Part shown: one piece after another, positions 17,101 through 25,176 of the stretch | Layout: every line of letters begins with the position of its first letter | How positions within the stretch are numbered: position 1 is the first letter of the stretch | Source of the DNA: a virus | Direction: 5' to 3' (one strand) | Length of the DNA stretch: 40,611 nt | IMG/VR virus record: IMGVR_UViG_3300029263_000822 | Span: 1-40,611 of that record | Position numbers and translations under genes: made by a program | Notes under the pieces: model-generated | The model's database searches: none | Told to the model about the DNA's origin: nothing | The model's input: the letters and a program-made list of their open reading frames with translations, nothing else

Positions 17101-18867
17101 ACTGCTAGGGGCGTTGATAGAATTTTTAATGGTAATGCTAGTGCAAATGCTCAGATAGCATTTTGCCATTTTATTCTTACTGGAAGTACATCCTATTGGT
17201 ATGGTGATGTTATAGCAGATAATGCTATAGGACGCGCATTTAGATGTATTTTCAATTTCAACAATGGATACCAAGGGTGGAGATTAGGTGGTCAAGAAAG
17301 TACATCTAAAATAATATTTGAAAATTGTTTGTTTATCAACTACAGGTACTGGTATGCTGCTGGACGGAATAATCCAAATCCCGAAATCACTGGGCGAGTA
17401 GACCTTATCACAGTCAAAAATTGCATATTTCAAAGAGGTGTTGGTCCAGCATTTCGTCCTGATCTGCCTACAGTGTCGCCTAGTTTTGTGGATAATGTAT
17501 TACAAAATCAAAAAACTTTAGATGCAAACTTAACTACTAGGACAAACCCAATGTCCGAATGGATTTTGTCAGATTATACGGCAGGTTCTAAAAAACGATT
17601 TTTGCAAGACTTTATGATTCACGACATCAATAAATATCCTTTGGCATTCTCTATAGACTCAAGACCGTCTACAAACGATAGTAATACAAATTTCATATTA
17701 GGTGCTAGAGTTACAGACGTAGCACTTTCTTATGGTACAGATGGTATAATTAAACATGGATTGCAACAAGATAGTATTCATAGTGTAGTAAGTACTCCAG
17801 GAGAGTGGATACACACATCATTAAACTATAGTGGAGATTCTAATGTATTGAGAACTTATATTGAGGGTATAAAAGTTGATAGTAGTTTGATAAATATTAA
17901 TATAGACGCTTTAAGTACAAGTACAATATCATTTAACAAAATTGACTCGTATAATCCTTCCACTAATAATTATGATGTGACAAGTGGGAGTTTCTATCTA
18001 AAAGAATTTCGTTTAGTTAAAGGTCAAAGAAGAAGCGGTGATGATTTTTCGGAAACTATTATTGCTCAAGTTGCTTCAGCAGCAGACCAAGTTCAAGCAG
18101 CAGATGATATATTCATGACAAAGCATGATGGTAGTAATCCATTAGATTTGATAATTAGTCCTTACACTGCTGATGTGAAATCTTGGAGAAAAGTGGCAAT
18201 AATGCCCCGTGGTATCGATTCTGCTTACATTGAAATTATTGATGGCAACAGCATGTTGGAATTACAAGAGGCAGATGATTATAGACCAGTTAGGCAAATT
18301 GGAATAAAATATGAATCTGATGGTAGTGGTAATTCTACAGCAATACAAGAGTCTGATGGTTCGTATAATGGAACTATTACTGGATATTACCATACTCAGA
18401 CCATTCATCCTGATTCATCTCTTGCTTTTGCGAGATCAAGTTTTGTGATAACGCTTAAAGATTCCGATGATAATGGTGACAGTATCCATTGGTCGTATTC
18501 CATAGAAAACTACAATAATAATATTTTACAAATTGGTCGTGATAGTCATAATACAACATTTTATCTTAAAGCATATGACATAACAGAATCTAATATGAAT
18601 CTTAGTTCATCGTTAAGATTTTTTGGAAAATCTACAGATTCGGTAAATAAGAGACCTATAATGGGAAGTTTAGATAGACCAATAGATTCATCTGCAACAG
18701 ATATTCATATAAATTTTGGATATGATGGAAATCTTGGACTAGATATAGCATATCTTGGAGATAAGCAATATATGAGGTTAATAACTATAGATAGCATATC
18801 TTCAACTTTTGATTCAAGCGGTTTTGTTTTTGATGCATTACCTTCTATAACTGGGGGTATAATATAA
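14176..18867 (+). CDS. Adhesin-like virion protein with LamG-like and beta-helix regions (1563 aa)
   Basis: The ATG directly follows the stop of the giant gene. A LamG/concanavalin-like sandwich is suggested at about 95-235 by FTIEFWYNK (152) and NTWEHTALTYDG (209), and a second at about 1140-1340 by PGEWIHTSLNY (1208) and YIEGIKVDSS. Between them, about 903-1100 looks like a right-handed beta-helix (IRAAIDLLSEGDALVLPSG, then repeated I-F-E-N-C-L-F and V-K-N-C-I-F strands). Residues about 440-800 are unusually rich in Tyr, Trp, Asn, His and Arg. The C-terminal part has two ESDG motifs and a DSDDNGDSIHWSYS segment resembling an Ig/cadherin-like domain. LamG folds commonly bind glycans, so a receptor-binding or decorating role is inferred. 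No signal peptide or membrane segment was seen. Confidence 0.8.
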   Translation: MSLVVIDKIDSLPTLGVQEDDEAVVVEDKAIYRRFDLSTITSYSWDFTPNDTLDTGSAFSSLSAGSNDSFSIEFFSNRKTTNEVTIFSAGNPRIDSVVDLSSESNSIRPYGLTSAVKFGAYTSSPTSVYLESSLDFMSIDSSIDSLSLFAPFTIEFWYNKYNTSPSTGGTKDVIFGANNKSLVDVLTIDEAGIIVNNIRYSGNNAYTQNTWEHTALTYDGFNYGLFKNGDSIPLVMTPNNDVAYEGQTGDGGISYSHDSGFMTIFEMDRRRSSSWQVRTTMSPTDKTLFYMGSVANRVQLQTINSGANLKLSAGDVNGPELIVAAPSDGKVHTISWDVQTLPGRVRLWIDSNYQGSNSIAAALPANQWAITEIANVPELKFTRSSTMLDSSTKLRTDGAQYYDSAMFPYSTFNDESDGTYNYYVAYPLVQKEEQKAYGYGAAWRADRVKSYTRYQEFAAGYCGKVDGANQYHNVDKRFGNSILNNYNHFSRGGDEWIAAGKNIRAINGGQLGDWLHVPRMYLSSLGEHNWYYRTGWTRTTSGSNYVTVNNISIIPGGDQTYYFEMDKSKNPLRQSLNGYGVPTEKRYVDPGRWYGDQQRAYLTMVATSKLARSSAMGDTPELFKENINIAMDNYYPRNGAESTQVNFGYGYISGDFIRTSHTIPARGTRGAEPLNATTGHTDDEFFLGGFFLVNNKDNADVSYIISEPDNRVYYFANSVYLGYLNFPSSVEPYTVIIHKGHNMYYYGNAHNEESPSLPVRNLAGYYPPYGSYHHNRWGRYYERSYYYSGPDFIWNRHNIFKKLRVDQNSWVYDPVTQMGLIPSTDRNSTASGDGAFGMDSLGDSWEGSLKSNLMYNTQLYTEYKDANVTVGESIRNNLGETTGLEYATAYVAKTGGTVVTYSGANGSNIRAAIDLLSEGDALVLPSGAYDVSGEYDGRYYGLPSHGEDNRQAIWRRDYVGFLVCGETNNPNDVHLTARGVDRIFNGNASANAQIAFCHFILTGSTSYWYGDVIADNAIGRAFRCIFNFNNGYQGWRLGGQESTSKIIFENCLFINYRYWYAAGRNNPNPEITGRVDLITVKNCIFQRGVGPAFRPDLPTVSPSFVDNVLQNQKTLDANLTTRTNPMSEWILSDYTAGSKKRFLQDFMIHDINKYPLAFSIDSRPSTNDSNTNFILGARVTDVALSYGTDGIIKHGLQQDSIHSVVSTPGEWIHTSLNYSGDSNVLRTYIEGIKVDSSLININIDALSTSTISFNKIDSYNPSTNNYDVTSGSFYLKEFRLVKGQRRSGDDFSETIIAQVASAADQVQAADDIFMTKHDGSNPLDLIISPYTADVKSWRKVAIMPRGIDSAYIEIIDGNSMLELQEADDYRPVRQIGIKYESDGSGNSTAIQESDGSYNGTITGYYHTQTIHPDSSLAFARSSFVITLKDSDDNGDSIHWSYSIENYNNNILQIGRDSHNTTFYLKAYDITESNMNLSSSLRFFGKSTDSVNKRPIMGSLDRPIDSSATDIHINFGYDGNLGLDIAYLGDKQYMRLITIDSISSTFDSSGFVFDALPSITGGII

Positions 18868-21566
18868 TGCCGATTGAAGATACTGTATATTACGATTCTG
18901 ATGGCAAAAAGTTTCAGTTATATATTAACGGAAGTTACCAAACAATTGGTGCTGTTCATTTGGATGCTATCAATACAGAAAATAATAATGGAATATACAC
19001 AATAAACTTCGACTCAGCATACGACATCACACTTGATCCTTATCAACCAATGTTGAGTTTAACTCCACAAGATTCGGATGCTAATCCTATTACTTGGTCT
19101 GTCACAAAAGTGTTTGACTTGACCCCAACATCTATCAACCCAAATAGTTTAGGTTCTGTAGAAAGATCAATATCAAAAGTTAGTGGAGTGGGAACTTCTT
19201 GGACGATATCTCCGACTGCAACTTTTTCAGATTCTCACACAATTGCTTTAGAAAGAGAAGCAACCGATGTTTTTAAAGTTACAGGAAAAATATCTACAGC
19301 ACATAATAAGAGTGGTTTGCCAAAATCTGGAAATTTGGATTCTATCGAATTTTGGGATAATGAGTTTAGATTCTTTATAGATTATAATTTAGAAATGGCG
19401 CATATTAGTGATATTAATGCTCCAGAATATTTAAAATACGTTGGTTTGGGTTCTCCTGATGTTAAATATAAAGCAACATCTTTTCAAACAACCAAAAGAA
19501 CATTAGGCACCGATTGCCAAGGGATCGTATTCAATGATGTAGATTCTTCACTATCTGGTAAAAAATTATTTGCGGTTAACAACTCTTCAAGCGGAAGAAC
19601 CATAGATCAATACAATATTGCAGATTCTTATGATATTAGTTTGATTTTGTCGGCAACTACAGCAGATAGATCATTAAATATATACAATAATTTAGGGGTT
19701 TCCAATTCTATTACAGAAGCAGTAAATTCTAGTAATTTGACTGGTTTAGATTTTAACGATTCTGGCAATAGGTTATTTTTAGCAGATGCTGGTCATAATA
19801 ACATATATCAATATAATCTTGTCAATCCATATGATTTGGATTCTTTTGCTCTCTATGAGACCGATTACTTTGAACATGTGAATGTTAATACGCCAGTAAA
19901 CCCATCACAAAGTGCTGGGCATAATATACGTAATTACCAGTGGTATTGGTACTATTGGCAGTCCATTCCAATATGGTCTCCACCAGCGAATATATATGAC
20001 ATAACCTCTACCACACATCTATCAGGCGATGGAAAACATTACTATATGATGGATGCTGATGGGATTCGACAATTCGATTTGCTTGCGGCAGATAATTTAA
20101 ATACTGCAAGTTATAAAGGTCAATTTAATATTCGAGAATTTTCCCACACGGTTTCTTACTCAAACCCTAACGGCAGATTTGAGTATGTTAGATATGGTCA
20201 ACCAATCATTACATTTACTAACACAACTTCCAGAATAACGCAATATTTTTCTGAACGGACCACTAAAACTGGTACGCGCTGGCGGTTTAATTTTGGTCAA
20301 TTCCCCTCATACAGAAATGCTGGACATTTTAGTACGACACCGCTAGGATTTTCAGTTAGTGGGGTTTTCTACATAACTGGTTACAGATTTTTGTCAGAAT
20401 TTGTGCATTCTGCTTATCCACAGTGTTTTACATTGTCGGATGATGGAACGAAAATGTACATTGTTTGGGGATGTTGCTACAATAGAGGAATATTGAATCA
20501 ATACACGTTAAGTACTCCCTATGATATAACGACTGCGACAAGCATTTATAGGGCATCACATGGTATTGGATCGAAGAGTCCAGATGTTGATAATGTGACA
20601 GAATCAAAATTATATGGTGCTTGGGGAATAGAAATCAAACCAGATGGCACATCTATGTTCGTATGGGATAATGATACAAATTATGTGTATGAATTTACAA
20701 TGACAACACCATATGATATCTCAACTATACCAACAGATGCTAACGTAATTCAACCTTGGAGTGAAGTTTATACGAGAAAATCACCGCAAGCAGTCATGTC
20801 TCCAAGAGCAAAACATTTTAAAATGAATAGAAGTGGGACAAAATATTATCTTTCAAATGCTGTAGCAACAAGACAGTATTCTATGTCCACTGCATACGAT
20901 ATATCGACTGCTGTGTTTGAGGTTGAAAGATCAGCATTAGGAAGTACTAATGTCTCAAACAACAGTGGGTTTGAACTTAATAGTGTTGAGACAGCAATAT
21001 ATCTCGCTGATCCTACAAATGATAGAATTTCATCATTTCAACTTACTGCTAGTTCTTCAGCAAATAATGACAGTGCAGATTTAGGTTCAGCAGTAGAAAT
21101 ACATCATCAAAAATTCTTGAATTTGGACTCTCATTTTACAGCAAATACTGTAAGTGATGTATTACTAACTTCTGATGGAAAGAAGATGTATGTATCTGAA
21201 AAATCTACTAATAAAGTCCATAGATATAATCTTGCAGATTCAAATGAAGTGTATAGTGCCGTATACGATTCTGCCTTTTCAACTGGGTATAGTGGACTTA
21301 CTGGAATGGTACTAAATGATTCTGAAAACAAAATGATAGTCTCTCTTGGAACAAGTTCTAGGGGTTATCTCAGAGAATACACAATTGCAAACCCACTATC
21401 AAGTAGCACATTCAATACTAATGAATATTTGTTGACAGGTAACTACAACGGAAATATAACAGATGTTCATTTTAAAAATGATGGTAGTGAATTTATTACA
21501 ATAGGTGATGGTGGTGGATTAGACATATATTCTACAAGAAATAATTTTGTGATTAAACCTATATAA
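18867..21566 (+). CDS. Virion-associated beta-propeller-like protein (899 aa)
   Basis: The ATG shares its A with the preceding TAA, implying translational coupling. From about residue 220 to 890 there are about ten blade-like repeats of the form (S/D)-x-(D/S)-G-x-(K/R)-(M/L)-(Y/F)-(V/L), then I/V-x-Q-Y-(N/T)-L-x-x-P-Y-D-(I/L). Examples are SDDGTKMYIVWG, KPDGTSMFVWDN, TSDGKKMYVSEK and QYTLSTPYDIT. This matches YVTN/WD40-like propellers known in phage and bacterial surface proteins. The N-terminal 200 residues (MPIEDTVYYDSDGKKFQLY, NPITWSVT) look like a separate beta-sandwich. Aromatic islands interrupt the blades at about 352-372 (YQWYWYYWQSIPIW) and 463-495 (GTRWRFNFGQFPSYRN). The role is probably a fibre tip or baseplate-associated adhesin; this is inferred. 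Confidence 0.75.
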   Translation: MPIEDTVYYDSDGKKFQLYINGSYQTIGAVHLDAINTENNNGIYTINFDSAYDITLDPYQPMLSLTPQDSDANPITWSVTKVFDLTPTSINPNSLGSVERSISKVSGVGTSWTISPTATFSDSHTIALEREATDVFKVTGKISTAHNKSGLPKSGNLDSIEFWDNEFRFFIDYNLEMAHISDINAPEYLKYVGLGSPDVKYKATSFQTTKRTLGTDCQGIVFNDVDSSLSGKKLFAVNNSSSGRTIDQYNIADSYDISLILSATTADRSLNIYNNLGVSNSITEAVNSSNLTGLDFNDSGNRLFLADAGHNNIYQYNLVNPYDLDSFALYETDYFEHVNVNTPVNPSQSAGHNIRNYQWYWYYWQSIPIWSPPANIYDITSTTHLSGDGKHYYMMDADGIRQFDLLAADNLNTASYKGQFNIREFSHTVSYSNPNGRFEYVRYGQPIITFTNTTSRITQYFSERTTKTGTRWRFNFGQFPSYRNAGHFSTTPLGFSVSGVFYITGYRFLSEFVHSAYPQCFTLSDDGTKMYIVWGCCYNRGILNQYTLSTPYDITTATSIYRASHGIGSKSPDVDNVTESKLYGAWGIEIKPDGTSMFVWDNDTNYVYEFTMTTPYDISTIPTDANVIQPWSEVYTRKSPQAVMSPRAKHFKMNRSGTKYYLSNAVATRQYSMSTAYDISTAVFEVERSALGSTNVSNNSGFELNSVETAIYLADPTNDRISSFQLTASSSANNDSADLGSAVEIHHQKFLNLDSHFTANTVSDVLLTSDGKKMYVSEKSTNKVHRYNLADSNEVYSAVYDSAFSTGYSGLTGMVLNDSENKMIVSLGTSSRGYLREYTIANPLSSSTFNTNEYLLTGNYNGNITDVHFKNDGSEFITIGDGGGLDIYSTRNNFVIKPI

Positions 21567-21577
21567 AACATAATTAT

Positions 21578-21585
21578 TATAAATA
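21578..21585 (+). promoter_or_regulatory. T4-type late promoter
   Basis: Perfect TATAAATA in the 47-nt gap between the propeller gene and the cupredoxin-domain gene, 28 nt before the ATG. Its position in one of the few real gaps supports function. A ribosome site (AAGGA, about 21600) follows. Confidence 0.75.
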
Positions 21586-21613
21586 GTAGTGAATAAATTA
21601 AGGATAAACGGTT

Positions 21614-23398
21614 ATGCCAACAAAAGGAAGATCATTAGCAAATGGTGAGTTCGTCGGGAATTTTATTCCTGATGCTGATAGTTCCAGAGATTTGGGATCA
21701 ACTGTTAGAAAATGGAAATCTTTACATCTAAGCGGTAACACTCTATTCTTAGGTGATAGTGGGTCTATTTCAGCAGGTGCTGGTGGCGCTATTGCAATGG
21801 CATCTATGAAAATTGGTACTGGCGCAAATGCTGTTACGTTAGAAGCAAGTGCGAGTGGTAAACTAGAAACGAAATCAACAGTTGATGGTGTTGAGCAAGC
21901 ATCAGTTCCCGCTGTTGAAAATATTGAACAACTTAGTAATGTAGATTTGACTATTCAAGAAGAAGTTTTAGCAATTCAAGTTGCAGACCCAACTGCTGGT
22001 CATGGAACTGCTTGGTTGTGGACATGGTTAACTAGTTCTTTGCCATACGCAAGATCACCAATTACAAATGTTATTCAAACAACTGTACCGCTCTATATGA
22101 AAGGTACATATCAAATCAACAACTTTGCGAATACTCAATATGGAAGTATGACGCAAACACATACGTTCAAATTGAAGTGGATTGATGGTGCTGGAGATCA
22201 AAATCTAGTGAGTTGGCCAACAACTACAACAGTAGATCATACTCACGCAAGTATCAATGGTGGCGCATCAACCTCAGTACAAAGATTAGCATTCAGTGTA
22301 CCAGAATCAATTACACCACCTACTTTAGTTGCCCCAACTATTGCTTATACAGTCGGGTATGTTTCTGGTGCATATACTTTTACTGGTACTCAATCTGGCA
22401 GCAACCCAGAATTAGGACCATTACGTAGAGGTGGAACATACACCTTCAACTTAACTGCAAGTGGACACCCATTTTATCTAACAACAGACAATGGCACAAA
22501 CTATGTTGCTGGCAGTTATGTGGGAGAATATACATCAGGAGTAACAGGTTCAAGAAGTGAAACTGGGGCGGTAACATTTGTAGTTCCAGCAGACGCACCA
22601 AACACACTATATTATCAATGTGGAGTCCACAGTGCTATGGGTGGAACTATGGTTATTAAAGATTTGGCAGTAGAAACAAACGATAATGGAAATTATATAA
22701 TTTATGGGCAACACTCGCAAGAAGGACACAAAAATGCAATAGAACTGCGTCCAATCCCATCACTAGTAAATCAAATGTGTTTAGTGTATGATGAAACAAA
22801 CTCTAAGTTTGTTCCTCAAGATATGGCAACGTATGTTGAGAATACACCATCATTTAAAAATAAAATCAAAGAGGTTGCTGGAACTGCGACATTGGTTGCA
22901 CCAGATGGCACATCCTTAGTTGCCTCTGTAAAAATTTATAGTGATGCGTCATATCTTCCAGGAGTTGGAAACGTGAATGGAGACTTGGCATTTGCAGAAG
23001 ATACTAATACAATGCATATTTTTAAATCTGGCACTGGGTGGGTTACTGCTGTCGCTTCTGCTGCTGGAATTTCGGTAGAAAATTATGTCAATCTAAAACA
23101 AGCAGGTGCATTAACACTTACTACAGGAACTAAAAGATGGTATGCTCCCAAAGGTATCACTATCAATAAAATTATTGCAAGAGTTATCACAGCGCCTGAT
23201 GGTGCCGCAATAAATATGACAGTAAAGAAAAATGGCGCATCTGGAGCAACTTTAGTAATTGCAGATGCTGGAACAAAGATTATAAATAGTTCGCCCGCTA
23301 TTACAATGGTAGAAGACGATTATTTAACATTCGATATAACACAAATTGGTAGCACTACAGCAGGATCTGATCTTACTGTTACGTTTACATATTCATAA
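21614..23398 (+). CDS. Structural protein with cupredoxin (plastocyanin-like) domain (594 aa)
   Basis: The start is preceded by AAGGA and a late promoter. The N-terminus (FIPDADSSRDLGSTVRKW) repeats the DLGS module found twice in the giant fibre gene, suggesting a shared docking or shaft element. Residues about 235-355 form a cupredoxin-like domain: RRGGTYTFNLTASGHPFYL supplies His285, and YYQCGVHSAMGG supplies Cys336, His339 and Met342, the full type-1 copper ligand set in the C-x2-H-x2-M spacing seen in amicyanin. The region about 365-510 contains an NGDLAFAEDTNTMHIF module. The C-terminal 100 residues (APKGITINKIIARVI to TVTFTYS) look like a jelly-roll tip. It is probably a virion fibre or decoration protein. 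Copper binding is inferred from ligands only. Confidence 0.75.
   Translation: MPTKGRSLANGEFVGNFIPDADSSRDLGSTVRKWKSLHLSGNTLFLGDSGSISAGAGGAIAMASMKIGTGANAVTLEASASGKLETKSTVDGVEQASVPAVENIEQLSNVDLTIQEEVLAIQVADPTAGHGTAWLWTWLTSSLPYARSPITNVIQTTVPLYMKGTYQINNFANTQYGSMTQTHTFKLKWIDGAGDQNLVSWPTTTTVDHTHASINGGASTSVQRLAFSVPESITPPTLVAPTIAYTVGYVSGAYTFTGTQSGSNPELGPLRRGGTYTFNLTASGHPFYLTTDNGTNYVAGSYVGEYTSGVTGSRSETGAVTFVVPADAPNTLYYQCGVHSAMGGTMVIKDLAVETNDNGNYIIYGQHSQEGHKNAIELRPIPSLVNQMCLVYDETNSKFVPQDMATYVENTPSFKNKIKEVAGTATLVAPDGTSLVASVKIYSDASYLPGVGNVNGDLAFAEDTNTMHIFKSGTGWVTAVASAAGISVENYVNLKQAGALTLTTGTKRWYAPKGITINKIIARVITAPDGAAINMTVKKNGASGATLVIADAGTKIINSSPAITMVEDDYLTFDITQIGSTTAGSDLTVTFTYS
23281..23288 (+). promoter_or_regulatory. 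Candidate internal T4-type late promoter
   Basis: Perfect TATAAATA within the 3' part of the cupredoxin gene, 123 nt before the ATG of the 92-aa gene. The distance resembles that of the 14052 site from its downstream gene. It lies in coding sequence, so chance occurrence is possible. Confidence 0.35.
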
Positions 23399-23410
23399 GA
23401 GGACAACAAA

Positions 23411-23689
23411 ATGGCATTAACTGATGCAGAAAAATTAGCAGTTAGACAAAGGCATGGTCTCGTTGAATCTGAAGATTCAATGAATTATATTGCTGACTTC
23501 AAAGTGTACAAGTATAAAGCAGACACGACTTTGGACGAAGCGCATATGCATTGCGATTATATTGTTGAGAATATGGATGATAACCTACAAATGATAATGT
23601 CTTTACGTTCTCCATTAGAAATTATTACTATTGGTGTAAGTTCGTTAAAAGACGATGATAATGTATGGACAGAATGGACGGGAGGATAA
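23411..23689 (+). CDS. Small protein of unknown function (92 aa)
   Basis: The ATG lies 12 nt after the previous stop and is preceded by AAGAGGA, a good ribosome site. The protein begins MALTDAEKLAVRQRHGLVES and is acidic and soluble-looking, with a plausible helical N-terminus and no membrane segment. It has one His-x-His-Cys cluster (HMHC, about 46-49) and ends EWTGG. I do not recognise the family. Its place between two structural genes suggests a small virion component or assembly factor, but nothing in the sequence proves that. The ribosome site of the next gene lies in its last codons. Confidence 0.7.
   Translation: MALTDAEKLAVRQRHGLVESEDSMNYIADFKVYKYKADTTLDEAHMHCDYIVENMDDNLQMIMSLRSPLEIITIGVSSLKDDDNVWTEWTGG
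23681..23686 (+). promoter_or_regulatory. Ribosome binding site that sets the start at 23694
   Basis: GGAGGA, 7 nt before the ATG at 23694. The longer open frame begins at 23655 inside the preceding gene and has no such site, so 23694 (MAYAKFTPRN) is preferred. Confidence 0.8.
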
Positions 23690-23693
23690 TATA

Positions 23694-24863
23694 ATGGCAT
23701 ATGCAAAATTTACACCAAGGAACCCAACATCCGCAACATCATACGATGTACGCGATATGATGTTTAGTATACAAGACTTTGTATTAGGCCAGAATTGGAA
23801 AACTGACGCCAAAGCTAATGGTAATACTGGATTTAATGGTCCAGCAGGAACTTCTGCTGGGACATTCCCAACATCAGGAAACTATTACAGCACATCAACT
23901 ACAGGTGCAGGCGCAGATGGGTCATTTACTTTTTATAAAAAACATTATGCACATGCACAATTTCCTTCGGCACCTGCTTTAAAGTTTGTTTTAAGAGCAG
24001 ACGGGAGTGACGGATGGAGAATACACGCATATGATAAAAACGGTGCCAACATATCGCCAAATACCAATCCTGGCACTGGCATTGGTGGACATACAACTGT
24101 CAGTTATAACGGAGTTCCAGCACAATACGGGGGATACGGATCGTCCTTAGATTCAGTTCATATAATTTGTAACGACACTACTTTTGCAATTAAAATAGTA
24201 AGTGGCGGTGCTAATGGCGAGAACACCCCAACTACTATTGATCATGGTTGGACTGTTATTACTGATCTTGAGTATTCACCAACAATAGACCTTTGGGCAT
24301 ACGGTGTAGACTCTACATATTGTCCTACTACGTTTGTTCACACTGCTTGGATGAATGTTATGAGTAATCCAACTCCTACTACCACTGGTGGTAATTATGC
24401 TCACTTTGGAGTTTGTCAACCTAGATATATAGATGCACTTGGTACTGTAAGAACTGGAACTACTTCTCCGCTTAATGGGATGAGTCATATGGGATCGTAT
24501 TCATTAGTAAATGAACGGTGGTCTACATTTGATCCATCCCCTGCTTTCAGACAAGACAGTTTTGCCACTGCTGGAACCGACAGTCCAGCACACATGTTAG
24601 TACCATGTACTTTCATTGGTCAGCAAAGAATGTCTTATGCTAATGGAGCATCTACCGCAGATTTGCATAAGAATCCAAGGCGTGGTAGAATGATGAATTT
24701 CTATAGAACAACCGATGATTGTGCAAGTGATGGAGATGTAATAGTAGAAGGTTCTACTAGATATAGAATAATGAAACCACATATGACAGGAAATTATCAA
24801 GGATATATTGCTAATGTTAAAGCATGTTATGCATTTCCTGAAGATAATGTTCCATACGCATAA
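23694..24863 (+). CDS. Probable virion structural protein of unknown family (389 aa)
   Basis: The start is chosen at 23694 because of the GGAGGA site just upstream; a start at 23655 would overlap the previous gene by 35 nt without a ribosome site. The N-terminus reads MAYAKFTPRNPTSATSYDVR, followed by a Gly/Thr/Ser-rich stretch (residues about 45-85), beta-rich segments and a C-terminal region with RRGRMMNFYRTTDDCASDGD. That last region resembles tail or capsid-decoration proteins that I cannot name with confidence. It contains several Cys and His residues but no clear catalytic motif. Its place in the fibre cluster and the absence of any enzyme signature favour a structural role. Confidence 0.65.
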   Translation: MAYAKFTPRNPTSATSYDVRDMMFSIQDFVLGQNWKTDAKANGNTGFNGPAGTSAGTFPTSGNYYSTSTTGAGADGSFTFYKKHYAHAQFPSAPALKFVLRADGSDGWRIHAYDKNGANISPNTNPGTGIGGHTTVSYNGVPAQYGGYGSSLDSVHIICNDTTFAIKIVSGGANGENTPTTIDHGWTVITDLEYSPTIDLWAYGVDSTYCPTTFVHTAWMNVMSNPTPTTTGGNYAHFGVCQPRYIDALGTVRTGTTSPLNGMSHMGSYSLVNERWSTFDPSPAFRQDSFATAGTDSPAHMLVPCTFIGQQRMSYANGASTADLHKNPRRGRMMNFYRTTDDCASDGDVIVEGSTRYRIMKPHMTGNYQGYIANVKACYAFPEDNVPYA

Positions 24864-24880
24864 AAGTAGGGTAAAATAAA

Positions 24881-25099
24881 ATGGCAGCAGTAATGGCGTA
24901 TGTTAATAGTCTTGATAGTTCTTCGGAAGGCGTAGCATTTATACTCAATAGTAATGGTGTAATGCTTAATAGTCTTGATAGTGCTTCGGAAGGTGTGGCA
25001 CTCAATAGTCTGATTAATGCTGTCAAGGTTATAAATTTTGCTGGTGAATCAAGCGCAGCACCAACTGGTGCGGGCGCGCAGGCGTGGTCAGATGGATAA
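24881..25099 (+). CDS. Small repeat-containing protein (72 aa)
   Basis: A short gene 17 nt after the previous stop with an AGTAGGG ribosome site. It holds two copies of NSLDS(S/A)SEGVA (63-nt period, starting 24905 and 24968), giving most of the protein an LDS/SEGVA pattern related to the DS repeats of the fibre genes. It ends GAGAQAWSDG. Function is unknown; it could be a small linker, fibre assembly protein or the remnant of a larger repeat protein. It is supported as real by its ribosome site, its fit in the tight array and the late promoter that follows it. Confidence 0.55.
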   Translation: MAAVMAYVNSLDSSSEGVAFILNSNGVMLNSLDSASEGVALNSLINAVKVINFAGESSAAPTGAGAQAWSDG

Positions 25100-25136
25100 T
25101 TCTTAAAATAGGACAAATAGTTAAGATGAAAATCGC

Positions 25137-25144
25137 TATAAATA
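25137..25144 (+). promoter_or_regulatory. T4-type late promoter upstream of gp13
   Basis: Perfect TATAAATA in the 77-nt gap before gp13, 32 nt ahead of the ATG at 25177. It probably drives the neck, terminator and packaging block gp13 to gp17. Confidence 0.8.
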
Positions 25145-25176
25145 GAAGTAAATGAACTATTTAAGTAGGAAAACCA

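Noticed and set aside
23655-23693. Longer start at 23655 for the 389-aa gene
   Set aside because: It lies inside the preceding gene with no ribosome site; GGAGGA fits the ATG at 23694.
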